A DNA stretch of 64,000 bases from JAUIAI01 sp045106815 (GCA_045106815.1 JBGCFG010000022.1:239296-303295), one strand, 5' to 3'; shown: positions 27,069-37,020, numbered from the stretch's first letter. The notes: generated by a model not told the origin, from the letters alone. Program-made: numbers and translations.

Positions 27069-28360
27069 ACGAAGCTGTTCTGACGCGCATGCCCATGACA
27101 AGGGACACTTGCGATTCGTCACCCCTTATCCAGAAAGAAAAAGGTCAGCATGAAGTTTTTTGCGGCTTGACAGGCATTCTTTGGCTGCACCGTAAAATTC
27201 AGGACGCGTTTTTCCTTATTGTTGGCTCGCGAACGTGCGCACACCTAATGCAATCGGCCGCCGGTGTCATGATCTTTGCTGAGCCACGCTTCGGCACTGC
27301 CATCATCGAGGAGCGAGATCTTGCCGGTCTCGCAGATGCTCAGGAAGAACTGGATCGAGTCGTCGAACAACTACTGGCGCGACGGCCTGAAATCAAACTG
27401 CTTTTTCTCGTCGGCTCGTGCCCTTCCGAGGTTATCAAACTAGATTTATCGCGCGCGGCTGAGCGCCTGAGTGTTCAACATGCCGCAACCGCTCGCGTCC
27501 TTAGCTATTCGGGCAGCGGCATCGAAACAACCTTTACGCAAGGCGAAGATGCCTGCCTCAGCGCGCTAGCCAGCGCACTGCCGGAATCGCCAGCGCAGGC
27601 GCCGGCCGAGCTAATGGTGGTTGGCGCACTTGCTGACATCGTAGAAGATCAATTCAAGCGCATATTTGCCCAAATGGGCGTTGAGCGCGTGAGCTTTCTG
27701 CCTGCTCGCAGCAATGCGCAGATGCCGGCCGTGGGACCTAACACCCGCTTTCTCCTGGCCCACCCTTACCTCGGTGACACGGCTCGAGCACTTGAGGATC
27801 GCGGCGCACAGTGGATTCCTGCGCCATTTCCACTGGGTGTGGAAGGCTCGGCAGGCTGGTTTGAAGCGGCGGCCACCGCCTTCGATTGTGATCCTGAGAA
27901 GGTTAGCGAAGCACTCGCAGCCCCAACACGCCGAGCCCGTGAAGCAATTGCCAAATACAAACCCGAGCTCCAAGGTAAGCGTCTCTTCCTGTTTCCGGAT
28001 TCACAGATTGAGCTGCCCGTTGCGCGCTTCCTAAGCCGCGAACTGGATATGGAGTTGTCAGAAGTGGGCACCCCGTTCCTTCACCGCCAGCATCTTGCTC
28101 ATGAGCTCGAATGGCTTGGACCGAACGTGCGCATTACTGAAGGGCAACACGTCGACGACCAGCTTGATCGCTGCCGTGCAGCTGACCCCGACATCGTGCT
28201 TTGTGGATTGGGTTTGGCAAACCCGCTCGAGGCTGAAGGGATTACAACCAAGTGGTCTATTGAGCTCATTTTCACGCCCGTTCAAGGGTTCGATCAGGCA
28301 GCAGACCTAGCCGAGTTGTTCGCCCGCCCACTGAACCGGCGCGCGCGCCTGCAGTTTTAG
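27065..28360 (+). CDS. bchN: Light-independent protochlorophyllide reductase subunit N
   Basis: BchN pairs with BchB as the NifDK-like catalytic component that reduces ring D. The 431-residue protein carries the three cluster cysteines in EVFCGLTGI, GSRTCAHLMQSA and VGSCPSEVIKLD. The length is typical. Start and stop overlap or abut neighbours (ATGA with bchF, 10 bases to bchB). Confidence 0.97.
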   Translation: MNEAVLTRMPMTRDTCDSSPLIQKEKGQHEVFCGLTGILWLHRKIQDAFFLIVGSRTCAHLMQSAAGVMIFAEPRFGTAIIEERDLAGLADAQEELDRVVEQLLARRPEIKLLFLVGSCPSEVIKLDLSRAAERLSVQHAATARVLSYSGSGIETTFTQGEDACLSALASALPESPAQAPAELMVVGALADIVEDQFKRIFAQMGVERVSFLPARSNAQMPAVGPNTRFLLAHPYLGDTARALEDRGAQWIPAPFPLGVEGSAGWFEAAATAFDCDPEKVSEALAAPTRRAREAIAKYKPELQGKRLFLFPDSQIELPVARFLSRELDMELSEVGTPFLHRQHLAHELEWLGPNVRITEGQHVDDQLDRCRAADPDIVLCGLGLANPLEAEGITTKWSIELIFTPVQGFDQAADLAELFARPLNRRARLQF

Positions 28361-28370
28361 GAAGCCCCCG

Positions 28371-29987
28371 ATGAAGTTGACGATCTGGACATACGAAGGC
28401 CCCCCTCACGTTGGCGCCATGCGCGTTGCCACCGCCATGAAGGGTATGCACTACGTTTTGCATGCACCGCAAGGTGATACCTACGCAGACCTGTTGTTTA
28501 CGATGATTGAACGGCGCGATCAGCGCCCACCTGTTACGTACACAACTTTCAAGGCACGCGATCTCGGTGGCGACACCGCCACGTTGCTTCAGGACGCAAT
28601 GACCGAGGCGTTTGAGCGGTTTAATCCCAAGGCGATGCTGGTCGGTGCTTCGTGTACCGCAGAGCTTTTGCAGGATGATCCTGGTGGTTTGGTTACTGCG
28701 CTGAACCTCCCAGTACCAGTGATTCCGCTTGAATTGCCGTCGTACCAGCGAAAAGAAAACTTTGGTGCGTCAGAAACTTTCTATCACATCGTCAGAGCGC
28801 TTTGCCCTGCGCAGGCCAAGAACACCGATACGGCTGGTGAAGTTGCCGGCAGTCAGTGGCAGCCATCATGCAATATCCTCGGGCCAACGGCGCTCGGGTT
28901 TCGACATCGCGATGATATGACTGAGATTCGTCGCTTGATTGAATCACTGGGTATCACCGTTAATGTTGTTGCGCCTTATGATGCGACACCTGAAGATATC
29001 GCCCGGCTAAGTGACGCGACATTCAATGTGGTGCTCTACCCCGAGACAGCGCTTACCGCTGCGAAATGGCTCGAGAAAAATCACGGCCAGCCCTACACCA
29101 AGACGGTTCCCATTGGCGTGGGAGCAACCCGGGAGTTCATCACAGAAGTAAGCGAATTGGCGGGGCTGCAAGGTCCAGCCACCGGTAACGGCGACAGCCG
29201 GATGCCTTGGTACTCACGATCTATTGATTCGAACTACCTAACGGGCAAACGCGTTTTCTGCTTTGGCGATGCAACCCACGCCCTCGCAGCCGCTCGGGTG
29301 GCCACGGAAGAAATGGGTTTTGAAGTGGTGGGCCTGGGCACATACAGCCGTGAGTTTGCGCGTGAAGTGCGCGAAGCCGGCAAGCAGCTTGATGTACCGG
29401 TCTTGATCACAGATGACTACCTGGATGTTGAGCAGGCCATCATCGAATTGCAGCCAGAGCTGATTCTCGGCACGCAAATGGAACGGCATATCGCCAAGCG
29501 GCAGCATATCCCCTGCGCCGTGATCTCTGCACCGGTTCATGTGCAGGACTTTCCAGCCAGATATTCGCCGCAAATGGGGTTTGAAGGTGCGAACGTGCTG
29601 TTCGACACCTGGGTTCATCCGCTCATGATGGGACTGGAAGAGCACCTGCTCACCATGTTTCGTGATGACTTTGAGTTCCATGACGGGGCGGGTTCTTCAC
29701 ACCTGCATGCAGGCGGCGCAAAACCCGCTGTGTCTGAAGCCCCCGATCAGGAAATTGCAGCACCGGCGGTGGCAACCGAGACACTCGCAACTGTTGATGC
29801 ACAGACCGGAAAGGCAGCCGCAAACTGCCCCATCTGGCATCCCGAGGCCGAGAAAGAGCTTCGCAAGATTCCGTTTTTCGTCCGGGGCAAGGCCCGGCGT
29901 AACACCGAGCGGTTTGCCGCAGAACGCGGTCTAACCAACATCAACCTTGACACGCTGTACGACGCCAAAGCGCACTTCGGACGCTAA
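28371..29987 (+). CDS. bchB: Light-independent protochlorophyllide reductase subunit B
   Basis: The second catalytic subunit of DPOR. It opens with KLTIWTYEGPPHVGAMRVATAM, has the Asp near residue 36 region (HAPQGDTYADLLFTMIERR) that replaces one cysteine ligand in this family, VGASCTAELLQDDPGGL with the cluster cysteine, and the C-terminal light-independent reductase domain W-HPEAEKELRKIPFFVRGKARRNTERFA. At 538 residues it is of usual size. Unlike the common bchFNBHLM order, the next gene is bchL, not bchH. Confidence 0.97.
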   Translation: MKLTIWTYEGPPHVGAMRVATAMKGMHYVLHAPQGDTYADLLFTMIERRDQRPPVTYTTFKARDLGGDTATLLQDAMTEAFERFNPKAMLVGASCTAELLQDDPGGLVTALNLPVPVIPLELPSYQRKENFGASETFYHIVRALCPAQAKNTDTAGEVAGSQWQPSCNILGPTALGFRHRDDMTEIRRLIESLGITVNVVAPYDATPEDIARLSDATFNVVLYPETALTAAKWLEKNHGQPYTKTVPIGVGATREFITEVSELAGLQGPATGNGDSRMPWYSRSIDSNYLTGKRVFCFGDATHALAAARVATEEMGFEVVGLGTYSREFAREVREAGKQLDVPVLITDDYLDVEQAIIELQPELILGTQMERHIAKRQHIPCAVISAPVHVQDFPARYSPQMGFEGANVLFDTWVHPLMMGLEEHLLTMFRDDFEFHDGAGSSHLHAGGAKPAVSEAPDQEIAAPAVATETLATVDAQTGKAAANCPIWHPEAEKELRKIPFFVRGKARRNTERFAAERGLTNINLDTLYDAKAHFGR

Positions 29988-30012
29988 GGCTCCCTCTAAG
30001 CAGGAAATAACA

Positions 30013-30924
30013 ATGAATGTGACAAATATTCCTATTGGACAGATTAGCCGCGGTGGTCGCACACCTGACGGCGCCGGAAGCGTACAGGTCCATATGGACC
30101 CAAACATCGACATTGGCAAAGCTAAAGTCTTTGCTGTTTACGGTAAAGGCGGTATTGGTAAGAGCACGACATCGTCAAACCTGTCGGCCGCTTTCAGCAA
30201 GCTGGGTAAGCGCGTTCTTCAAATTGGTTGTGACCCAAAACATGACTCCACATTTACGCTGACCAAGCGTTTAGTGCCTACGGTTATCGATACGCTGGAG
30301 TCTGTCGATTTCCATGCGGAAGAGTTACGCACCGAAGACTTTGTGTATGAGGGTTATGGCGGCGTGATGTGCGTGGAAGCCGGCGGACCACCTGCCGGTA
30401 CCGGTTGCGGCGGTTATGTCGTGGGGCAAACCGTCAAACTGCTCAAAGAGCACCACTTACTCGACGACACCGATGTTGTGGTGTTTGATGTATTAGGTGA
30501 CGTTGTTTGTGGCGGTTTTGCCGCCCCACTGCAACATGCTGACCGTGCGTTGATCGTCACCGCCAATGATTTCGATTCGATCTTTGCCATGAACCGGATC
30601 GTGGCAGCGATCAAAGCCAAAGCAAAAAACTACACTGTCAGAGTTGGGGGCGTCATCGCCAACCGAAGCGCTGGCACCGATCAAATTGACAAGTTCAACG
30701 AGCGCGTGGGCCTGGACACCATCGCTCACTTTCCAGATTTGGATGCGATTCGACGCTCCCGCCTTAAAAAGGCCGTGCTGTTTGAAATGGAAGACTCCGC
30801 CGAGGTTCGAGCGGTTCAGGATGAGTATCTGAAACTGGCCGCCGCCCTTTGGGTTGGCACTGAGGCTCATTCGCCTGATTCCCTCAAAGATCGCGAAATC
30901 TTCGACTTGCTCGGATTTGACTGA
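30013..30924 (+). CDS. bchL: Light-independent protochlorophyllide reductase, ATP-binding protein BchL
   Basis: BchL is the NifH-like homodimeric ATPase that passes electrons from its [4Fe-4S] cluster to BchNB. The 303-residue protein shows the P-loop VYGKGGIGKSTTSSNLS (about 43-58), switch cysteines in GVMCVEAGGPPAGTGCGG and DVLGDVVCGGFAAPL, and TANDFDSIFAMNRI. ATG 30013 has AGGA upstream; earlier in-frame ATG codons overlap bchB and add nonhomologous residues. Confidence 0.97.
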   Translation: MNVTNIPIGQISRGGRTPDGAGSVQVHMDPNIDIGKAKVFAVYGKGGIGKSTTSSNLSAAFSKLGKRVLQIGCDPKHDSTFTLTKRLVPTVIDTLESVDFHAEELRTEDFVYEGYGGVMCVEAGGPPAGTGCGGYVVGQTVKLLKEHHLLDDTDVVVFDVLGDVVCGGFAAPLQHADRALIVTANDFDSIFAMNRIVAAIKAKAKNYTVRVGGVIANRSAGTDQIDKFNERVGLDTIAHFPDLDAIRRSRLKKAVLFEMEDSAEVRAVQDEYLKLAAALWVGTEAHSPDSLKDREIFDLLGFD

Positions 30925-30925
30925 C

Positions 30926-31624
30926 ATGGCGTCGACCTACCAAACCCGCCGTGGTGAGATCGAAACCTACTTCGACCGCACCGCCAGTGCCACGTGGGCC
31001 AAACTCACATCGGATGCACCAGTTAGCCGAATCCGTGCAACGGTACGGGCGGGCCGTGACCGCATGCGAGCCAGCCTCATTGGCAGCCTGCCTGAAGACT
31101 TGAGTCAGCATCGTGTCCTCGATGCTGGTTGCGGCCCAGGTGCGCTTTGTATTGAACTGGCTCGCCGCGGCGCGCAGGTCACAGGCGTTGATCTGTCGCC
31201 GACCCTAATCGATCTGGCTCGCGAGCGCCTCGCCAGCGAGCAGCATGCTGAGCGTATTACGCTGCTCGCAGGCGATATGACACAGGCCCATGATGAGCCC
31301 TTCGACTATGTCGTGGCGATGGACTCCGTGATCCACTATGAAGCGCCGGACTTACTTGATGTCGTTGCACGGCTAGCCGGCCAAGCTCGAAAAGGGGTGA
31401 TGTTTACCGTCGCGCCATCAACCCCATTGCTGCGGCTCATGCACTTGAGCGGTAAGTTATTTCCGCGATCAGACCGCTCTCCCGCAATTTGCCCTATCTC
31501 GACTCAACGCCTCCAGCAAGCCATCGAGAAAGACCCACGATTCACTGGTTGGCAGATGCGAGTCGGCGAGCGGGTCAATAGTCGTTTCTATATTTCTCAA
31601 GCAGTCGAACTCATCAAGCAATGA
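30926..31624 (+). CDS. bchM: Mg-protoporphyrin IX methyltransferase BchM
   Basis: BchM methylates the ring C propionate using S-adenosylmethionine, the step between Mg chelation and the AcsF cyclase. The 232-residue protein has the class I motif VLDAGCGPGALCIELARRGAQVTGVDLS, YVVAMDSVIHYEA, and the family end RFYISQAVELIK. ATG 30926 begins two bases after the bchL stop; a longer frame would overlap bchL by 70 bases. It overlaps lhaA by ATGA. Confidence 0.95.
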   Translation: MASTYQTRRGEIETYFDRTASATWAKLTSDAPVSRIRATVRAGRDRMRASLIGSLPEDLSQHRVLDAGCGPGALCIELARRGAQVTGVDLSPTLIDLARERLASEQHAERITLLAGDMTQAHDEPFDYVVAMDSVIHYEAPDLLDVVARLAGQARKGVMFTVAPSTPLLRLMHLSGKLFPRSDRSPAICPISTQRLQQAIEKDPRFTGWQMRVGERVNSRFYISQAVELIKQ

Positions 31625-33075
31625 AGCAGCTGAACGAAATGGCAATTAAAGCCTGGACCCGGGTGGGTACCAGGTGGTTGCCGTTTGCGGACGCTGTCTC
31701 TGAAGAACTCCCGCTGAACCGGCTCCTACGCCTGTCTCTGTTTCAAATTGCTGTCGGGATGGTGTTAGTTCTGACCAATGGCACGCTGAACCGAGTCATG
31801 ATTGTCGAACTCGGCGCAGCCAGTTCTGTCGTCGCGTTGATGGTTGCATTGCCTTTGCTGTTTGCGCCGTTTCGTGTCCTGATTGGACACCGCTCTGACC
31901 ATCATCGTTCAGCGCTGGGCTGGCGCCGTGTGCCCTACATCTGGATTGGCACGATGCTGCAGTTCGGTGGTCTTGCGTTCATGCCTTTCGCGCTCCTGGT
32001 CATGTCGGGCGATGGGCATGGTCCTGCCTGGATTGGGACGGCCGCGGCGGCTTTGTCATTTCTCATGGTCGGTGCCGGCATGCATACCACGCAGACAGCA
32101 GGGCTGGCACTTGCTACAGACTTGGCACCGGCTCATACCCGAGCCAGGGTTGTCGCACTGCTCTATGTCATGTTGCTCGTTGGCATGGTAGGCAGTTCCG
32201 CCTTGTTTGGATGGCTGCTCGAAGACTTTTCACCTACTCGACTCGTGCAGGTAATTCAGGGAGCAGCAGTTTTAGCGATTGCCTTAAATTTGGCTGCGCT
32301 TTGGAAGCAGGAAGCCCGAATTCATCGGCGCGTGGACGGGGATGCATCCCCGCAAAAACGTCATTCATTGAAAGCTGCTTGGCAGCACTTTGCTAGTCAA
32401 CCTGGTGCGGTCCGGTTATTGGTGGCAGTTGGGCTTGGCACCGCAGCATTTAGCATGCAAGACATTTTGCTTGAACCCTACGGCGGACACATTCTCAATA
32501 TGTCCGTCAGCCAAACAACAATGCTCACTGGCCTGTTAGCCGCCGGGACGCTGGCTGCCCTGGCTTTGTCTGCCCGTGTGATGGATTCAGCTATTCAGCC
32601 TGCTCGCCTGGCTGCGATCGGCGTGCTACTGGGCATCATCGCGTTCTCCGCAGTCGTGTTCTCTGGCGCCTTGCAATTGCCCTGGTTGTTCCAGGCAGGT
32701 ACTGCACTGATTGGCTTTGGCGCGGGCTTATTTGCAGTCGGCCTTTTAACGGAAGCTATGCGCCACGGCGATGTAAGCGGCAGCGGCGTCGCCCTGGGTG
32801 CCTGGGGAGCCGTGCAGGCAACCGCCGCCGGCCTGGCAATTGGCGCCGGTGGTCTCATTCGTGACACCGTCCAGGTGCTTTCCGATGGCGGCTACCTTGG
32901 CACCGTGATGGCTAACTCGCCACAAGCAAGCTACGGCGTCGTTTATCACCTTGAAATTCTTTTGTTGTTTGTCGCGCTGATTGCAATTGGGCCCCTTGTG
33001 CGCTCACAAAACAGTCGCGATCTTTCTCCCCGCCATGCACCGCGCGGGCTTGAACTATATGACTTCCCTAATTAA
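31621..33075 (+). CDS. lhaA: LH1 assembly protein LhaA (PucC family)
   Basis: LhaA is a 12-helix membrane protein of the BCD/PucC family needed for LH1 assembly, probably delivering BChl to nascent antenna helices near BchG and the translocon. The 484-residue protein shows LSLFQIAVGMVLVLTNGTLNRVMIVEL, the loop GHRSDHHRSALGWRRVPYIWIGTMLQF and MQDILLEPYGGHILNMSVSQTT. It sits between bchM and puhA, the conserved place. Confidence 0.95.
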   Translation: MKQLNEMAIKAWTRVGTRWLPFADAVSEELPLNRLLRLSLFQIAVGMVLVLTNGTLNRVMIVELGAASSVVALMVALPLLFAPFRVLIGHRSDHHRSALGWRRVPYIWIGTMLQFGGLAFMPFALLVMSGDGHGPAWIGTAAAALSFLMVGAGMHTTQTAGLALATDLAPAHTRARVVALLYVMLLVGMVGSSALFGWLLEDFSPTRLVQVIQGAAVLAIALNLAALWKQEARIHRRVDGDASPQKRHSLKAAWQHFASQPGAVRLLVAVGLGTAAFSMQDILLEPYGGHILNMSVSQTTMLTGLLAAGTLAALALSARVMDSAIQPARLAAIGVLLGIIAFSAVVFSGALQLPWLFQAGTALIGFGAGLFAVGLLTEAMRHGDVSGSGVALGAWGAVQATAAGLAIGAGGLIRDTVQVLSDGGYLGTVMANSPQASYGVVYHLEILLLFVALIAIGPLVRSQNSRDLSPRHAPRGLELYDFPN

Positions 33076-33096
33076 CCCGCCTACTCGGAGCACGAT

Positions 33097-33864
33097 ATGG
33101 AAATTGGCGCAATTACTGGCTATATCGACGTAGCACAGCTTGTTCTTTACCTGTTCTGGATCTTCTTTTTCAGGCTGGTTTTGTATCTCCACCAGGAAGG
33201 TAAACGAGAGGGCTATCCGCTTGAGTCAGACCGCAGGGGCGGTGTTCCCATCATTGGCTTCCCTGAATTACCGGAACCCAAGACGTTCAAGCTCATCAAC
33301 GGACGGACCGTAACAGTTCCGCATAGCAATGAGCGCGACGATCTAGCTATCGAACCGATGGCTAGATTTCCCGGAGCCCCCATGGTGCCAACAGGTAATC
33401 CAATGGTCGATGGCGTGGGAGCGGCATCCTATGCGATGCGCGAAGACACTCCCGACATGACGCTTGAGGGCGAAGCCAAGATTGTGCCTTTGCGCGCCGC
33501 TAGCGACTTCAGCGTTGACAAAGGTGATCCGGACCCGCGCGGCATGACGGTCGTCGATGCAAAAGGTAGTCCAGCCGGAAAGGTCGTGGATATCTGGGTG
33601 GACAAGTCTGAAATGATCTTCAGATACATAGAAGTAGAAGCAGACGCAAACCAGGCCCGAGTGCTCGTCCCCATGACACTGTTGAGAGTTGACGCGGCCG
33701 CAGGCAAAGTCAAGCTGGCCTCTATCTCGCACGAACATCTTGGCGAGGCACCAAAGACCAAACAGCCCGACACTGTTACGCTGCTCGAAGAAGACAAGAT
33801 CTGCGGTTACTTCGGCGGCGGTCACCAGTTCGCGTTTCCTGATCGATCGGAAGCTTTGATATGA
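33097..33864 (+). CDS. puhA: Photosynthetic reaction centre H subunit
   Basis: PuhA caps the L-M core on the cytoplasmic side and shapes proton delivery to QB. The 255-residue protein begins MEIGAITGYIDVAQLVLYLFWIFFFRLVLYLHQEGKREGYPLE in the usual way: a short periplasmic end, one membrane helix (about 12-30), then the PRC-barrel domain (DPDPRGMTVVDAKGSPAGKVVDIWVDKSE). A good SD precedes ATG 33097. It overlaps puhB by ATGA. Confidence 0.97.
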   Translation: MEIGAITGYIDVAQLVLYLFWIFFFRLVLYLHQEGKREGYPLESDRRGGVPIIGFPELPEPKTFKLINGRTVTVPHSNERDDLAIEPMARFPGAPMVPTGNPMVDGVGAASYAMREDTPDMTLEGEAKIVPLRAASDFSVDKGDPDPRGMTVVDAKGSPAGKVVDIWVDKSEMIFRYIEVEADANQARVLVPMTLLRVDAAAGKVKLASISHEHLGEAPKTKQPDTVTLLEEDKICGYFGGGHQFAFPDRSEALI

Positions 33865-34547
33865 AACCAACTGTCATTACAGAGCACGGCCTGGAAAAAA
33901 TCCCAGGCGTACCGGCTGACCTGCCTCCTGGCGAATTCATTATCTGGCGCGGTCAGCCAATGCGCCAGAGTGTGACCCGGCATGCACTGCATACCCGGAA
34001 AGTTGCTCTCTACTTTGGTCTGCTCGCCGCATGGGGCGCGTTTACTTCATGGACGGACGGATTAAGCCTCGGACAGGGCGTCGCCGCAGTAAGTTGGACA
34101 CTGCTGCTCGGTATTTCTGCGCTGGCGCTTCTCAAGCTCATCGGCTGGGGCGTTGCCAAAACGACCTACTACACGCTTACGAACAAGCGCGTCATATTGC
34201 GCATTGGCATCACCTTACCCGTGACGATGAACATTCCGTTCAAAGTCATTGAAGCAGTGGCGATGCGCGAGCGGGAGAACGGCCGTGGCGACATTGTTCT
34301 GACCCTGTCACCGCAACACCGTATTGCCTATGCACTGCTTTGGCCGCACGCCAAGCCGTGGCATTTAACTAACCCTGAGCCCATGTTGCGGTCTCTGGAA
34401 GACGTTAGATCAGTGGGTGAGGTTTTTCAAACCGCATTGCAAGGCCAACTCCGGGCCGCACAGACCAAACCCGTCGAAACACAAGCCCAGGGGCAGAAGC
34501 AATCGGACACCATGATGCCTGCACCTGAGTTGGCAGCCGCCCGATAG
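33861..34547 (+). CDS. puhB: Photosynthetic complex assembly protein PuhB
   Basis: PuhB is a membrane protein with a bacterial PH-like domain that helps reaction-centre assembly. The 228-residue protein opens with LEKIPGVPADLPPGEFIIWRGQP, has two or three hydrophobic segments (about 50-95), and TKTTYYTLTNKRVILRIGITLPVTMNIPFKVIEAV, the PH core. The C-terminal 30 residues are Gln- and Lys-rich and poorly conserved. Confidence 0.93.
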   Translation: MKPTVITEHGLEKIPGVPADLPPGEFIIWRGQPMRQSVTRHALHTRKVALYFGLLAAWGAFTSWTDGLSLGQGVAAVSWTLLLGISALALLKLIGWGVAKTTYYTLTNKRVILRIGITLPVTMNIPFKVIEAVAMRERENGRGDIVLTLSPQHRIAYALLWPHAKPWHLTNPEPMLRSLEDVRSVGEVFQTALQGQLRAAQTKPVETQAQGQKQSDTMMPAPELAAAR

Positions 34548-34555
34548 GTCAACTG

Positions 34556-35095
34556 ATGAGCATTCATACAAGCGCGCCAGCAGTACCCCGTTTCATGACA
34601 ATCGGTGTACTCGCACTCATAAGTGCTTCGATCGCATTGGCAGCATTTTCGAGCCAAACGGGTATTGGGCGGGTTGAAGACACTTCAGGTACCGCCGTTA
34701 GCCGAATGCTGACGTTCATCCCGAATGACAAGCAGCAGCTCGAAATTCGCGATGGAACCAGTGGTGAATTGCTTAGAACGCTACCCAACCTTGAAGAAGG
34801 TTTCATCATCGGCGCCTTGCGTGGGCTGCAGTTCAATCGCAACCGGGTCGACAAGCCACTGGAAGCGCCCTACCGCCTGATGTATCGAGCGGATCAAGGT
34901 CTGGCACTTATCGACCCATCTACCGGTGTCTACGTTCAACTCGAAGCTTTCGGTAAAGACAATGTTGCAACGTTTGCGGCTTTTCTGCCTTTGCGCAGAA
35001 CGAGTCGTAGCGATAAACGATCTCTCGAAATAAAACCAAAACAGCAGACTACCCGCGGTGAGACCCGCGACGAAAAGACAAGGAGAACATCATGA
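34556..35095 (+). CDS. puhC: Photosynthetic complex assembly protein PuhC
   Basis: PuhC supports RC-LH1 assembly from the periplasmic face. The 179-residue protein has one N-terminal membrane anchor (about 13-32), then VEDTSGTAVSRMLTFIPNDKQQLEIRDGTSGELL and a small beta-rich domain including GFIIGALRGLQFNR and RADQGLALIDPSTG. It is a little long at the C terminus owing to a basic tail (RGETRDEKTRRTS). It overlaps acsF by ATGA. Confidence 0.9.
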   Translation: MSIHTSAPAVPRFMTIGVLALISASIALAAFSSQTGIGRVEDTSGTAVSRMLTFIPNDKQQLEIRDGTSGELLRTLPNLEEGFIIGALRGLQFNRNRVDKPLEAPYRLMYRADQGLALIDPSTGVYVQLEAFGKDNVATFAAFLPLRRTSRSDKRSLEIKPKQQTTRGETRDEKTRRTS

Positions 35096-36180
35096 GCGCA
35101 ACTTTCGACCATCAGTCGCAGCCAGGCGCCAGCCTGGGAGCAGAGCTCGATCCAACCGAACTCGCCAAGAAAGACTCAGTGCTAACCCCACGGTTCTACA
35201 CGACCGACATGAAAGCGATGAACGACCTTGACGTCACGCCCGTTCGAGCCCAGTGGGATAAGCTGATGCAGGAGTTCAGAGACGACAACAACCGTCGCCA
35301 CTTTCAGCGCGACGACTCGTTCTCCGAGGCAGTTGATGCGCTACCCCCCGAGCTCTATCAAGAATTCATGGATTTTCTTATCTCGTCCTGCACGTCCGAA
35401 TTCTCTGGTTGCGTACTCTATGCAGACATCAAGAAGTCAATTCAAAACCCTGACATTCGCGAGTTGATGGGGTTTATGGCTCGAGATGAGTCTCGTCATG
35501 CAGGCTTTATCAATAAAGCCCTTGAGGACTTTGGTCATCAAATTGAGTTGGCTCGTCTCACACGCGAAAAGAAATACACCTTCTTCAAGCCCAAGTACAT
35601 CTTCTACGCGACCTACCTGTCCGAAAAAATTGGCTATGCTCGATACATCCGCATCTTCCGCCAGCTCGAGCAGCATCCTGAGTTACGGTTCCACCCAATT
35701 TTCAAGTGGTTCCACGACTGGTGCAACGACGAGTTCCGGCATGGAGAAGCTTTTGCGCTGATCATCCGAGCCAACCCCAAGCTCACCAGTGGTCTCAACA
35801 AACTCTGGATCAGATTCTTCCTGCTTGCGGTCTATGCCACGATGTTTGTTCGGGACCATAGCAGGCCTGAAATGCACAAGGCTATGGGACTGAATGCTGC
35901 TGACTATGGTTTTGAAGTCTTCAAAATCACCAATGACATTTCAAAGCAGGTTTTCCCGTTCACTCTGGACATCGACGCACCCCAGTTTCGCCACGGGCTT
36001 GAAAAGCTGCTCAGAATCAGTCAGGAGAATGATGCCGCGAAAGAGCGCGGGGGAGTATTTGGTGCCATCACCCGTGCAAGATGCGGCATCGCAGCGACGC
36101 TGACCTTCGCCGGCCTGTATCTGCGGCCCACAGTCCCCAACGAGTTACCGAAAGAAATCAGAATGGCCCCGGCATGGTGA
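35092..36180 (+). CDS. acsF: Mg-protoporphyrin IX monomethyl ester (oxidative) cyclase AcsF
   Basis: AcsF is the O2-dependent di-iron enzyme forming ring E. The 362-residue protein has the carboxylate/histidine ligands in SSCTSEFSGCVLYAD, MARDESRHAGFINKAL, YLSEKIGYARY and CNDEFRHGEAFA. AGGAGA precedes the ATG. No anaerobic BchE is encoded in the window, so the pathway here needs oxygen at this step. Its position between puhC and puhE is typical of beta- and many alphaproteobacteria. Confidence 0.97.
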   Translation: MSATFDHQSQPGASLGAELDPTELAKKDSVLTPRFYTTDMKAMNDLDVTPVRAQWDKLMQEFRDDNNRRHFQRDDSFSEAVDALPPELYQEFMDFLISSCTSEFSGCVLYADIKKSIQNPDIRELMGFMARDESRHAGFINKALEDFGHQIELARLTREKKYTFFKPKYIFYATYLSEKIGYARYIRIFRQLEQHPELRFHPIFKWFHDWCNDEFRHGEAFALIIRANPKLTSGLNKLWIRFFLLAVYATMFVRDHSRPEMHKAMGLNAADYGFEVFKITNDISKQVFPFTLDIDAPQFRHGLEKLLRISQENDAAKERGGVFGAITRARCGIAATLTFAGLYLRPTVPNELPKEIRMAPAW

Positions 36181-36190
36181 AATCTCAAGC

Positions 36191-36967
36191 ATGATGCATG
36201 CTGTCTTTACGATCGTTTTCGCTTTGCTTGTATGGTGGCTTGGCACCAGCCTTGTATTAATCGTTGGCAGGCTGGCCTCGGGCGACGGGCGACTAGGGAA
36301 AGCGATCTGCGTCGCGTTATACGGGCTTAGCTTGTATGGCGTGGCGACGACACAGCAATTGGCCGGAGTTCACCCCGCGTTTGCATCGTTTACGCTGGCG
36401 GTCATTCTCTGGGGCACACTGGAATTCTCGTATCTCAGAGGGTGGCTCACTGGGCCAGTGCCACTGGCTTGCCCGCCGGGTTTGAGCCTTGGCAAGCGAT
36501 TTGTTGCCGGTATCAGAACCAGCCTGCATCACGAACTAGCGGTGCTTGCGACTGTTGCACTGCTTCTGGCCTTCAGCGTCACAGCCGTCACCCAGATCGG
36601 ACTCGCCACTTTTGTCTTGTTGTGGCTCATGCGCTGGAGCGCCAAGTTGAATCTTTTTCTAGGGGTGCGCAACTTCAACACCGAGATGCTGCCGGCCAAT
36701 ATGCGCTACCTCAGTACTTATGTACGCAAAGCGTCGATGAATTGGCTGTTCCCAGTGTCTGTTGTCGCTGGTGGCGCGGCGCTTTACTACTGGGTAAAGC
36801 CGCTGCTAGGTTGGCAATTAACTGATCTAGCCCAGGTCGAAAGCCTGCTGCTTGCGACACTGATGGTGCTGGCCCTTTTTGAGCATGTCTTGCTCATGGT
36901 GCCCCTGTCTGACCGCTGGTTATGGTCCTGGGCGATGGCCGAGCAAAACAAGCGCATGGAATCTTAG
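36191..36967 (+). CDS. puhE: Putative photosynthetic complex assembly protein PuhE
   Basis: A 258-residue membrane protein with about seven hydrophobic segments. The sequence RWSAKLNLFLGVRNFNTEMLPANMRYLSTYVRK followed by MNWLFPVSV is the signature of the PuhE family (photosynthetic complex assembly protein 2), whose loss in Rhodobacter alters BChl supply. It ends the bchF-puhE operon at a strong terminator. Two adjacent ATG codons (36191, 36194) are possible starts. Confidence 0.92.
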   Translation: MMHAVFTIVFALLVWWLGTSLVLIVGRLASGDGRLGKAICVALYGLSLYGVATTQQLAGVHPAFASFTLAVILWGTLEFSYLRGWLTGPVPLACPPGLSLGKRFVAGIRTSLHHELAVLATVALLLAFSVTAVTQIGLATFVLLWLMRWSAKLNLFLGVRNFNTEMLPANMRYLSTYVRKASMNWLFPVSVVAGGAALYYWVKPLLGWQLTDLAQVESLLLATLMVLALFEHVLLMVPLSDRWLWSWAMAEQNKRMES

Positions 36968-36987
36968 GGGCTCACATCAACAGGCAC

Positions 36988-37020
36988 AAAAAAACCGGTC
37001 TGAAACAGACCGGTTTTTTT
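36988..37020 (+). terminator. Bidirectional terminator between puhE and HiPIP
   Basis: Stem ACCGGTCTG/CAGACCGGT with AAA loop, flanked by A7 and T7, serving both the bchF-puhE operon and the convergent HiPIP gene. Confidence 0.92.
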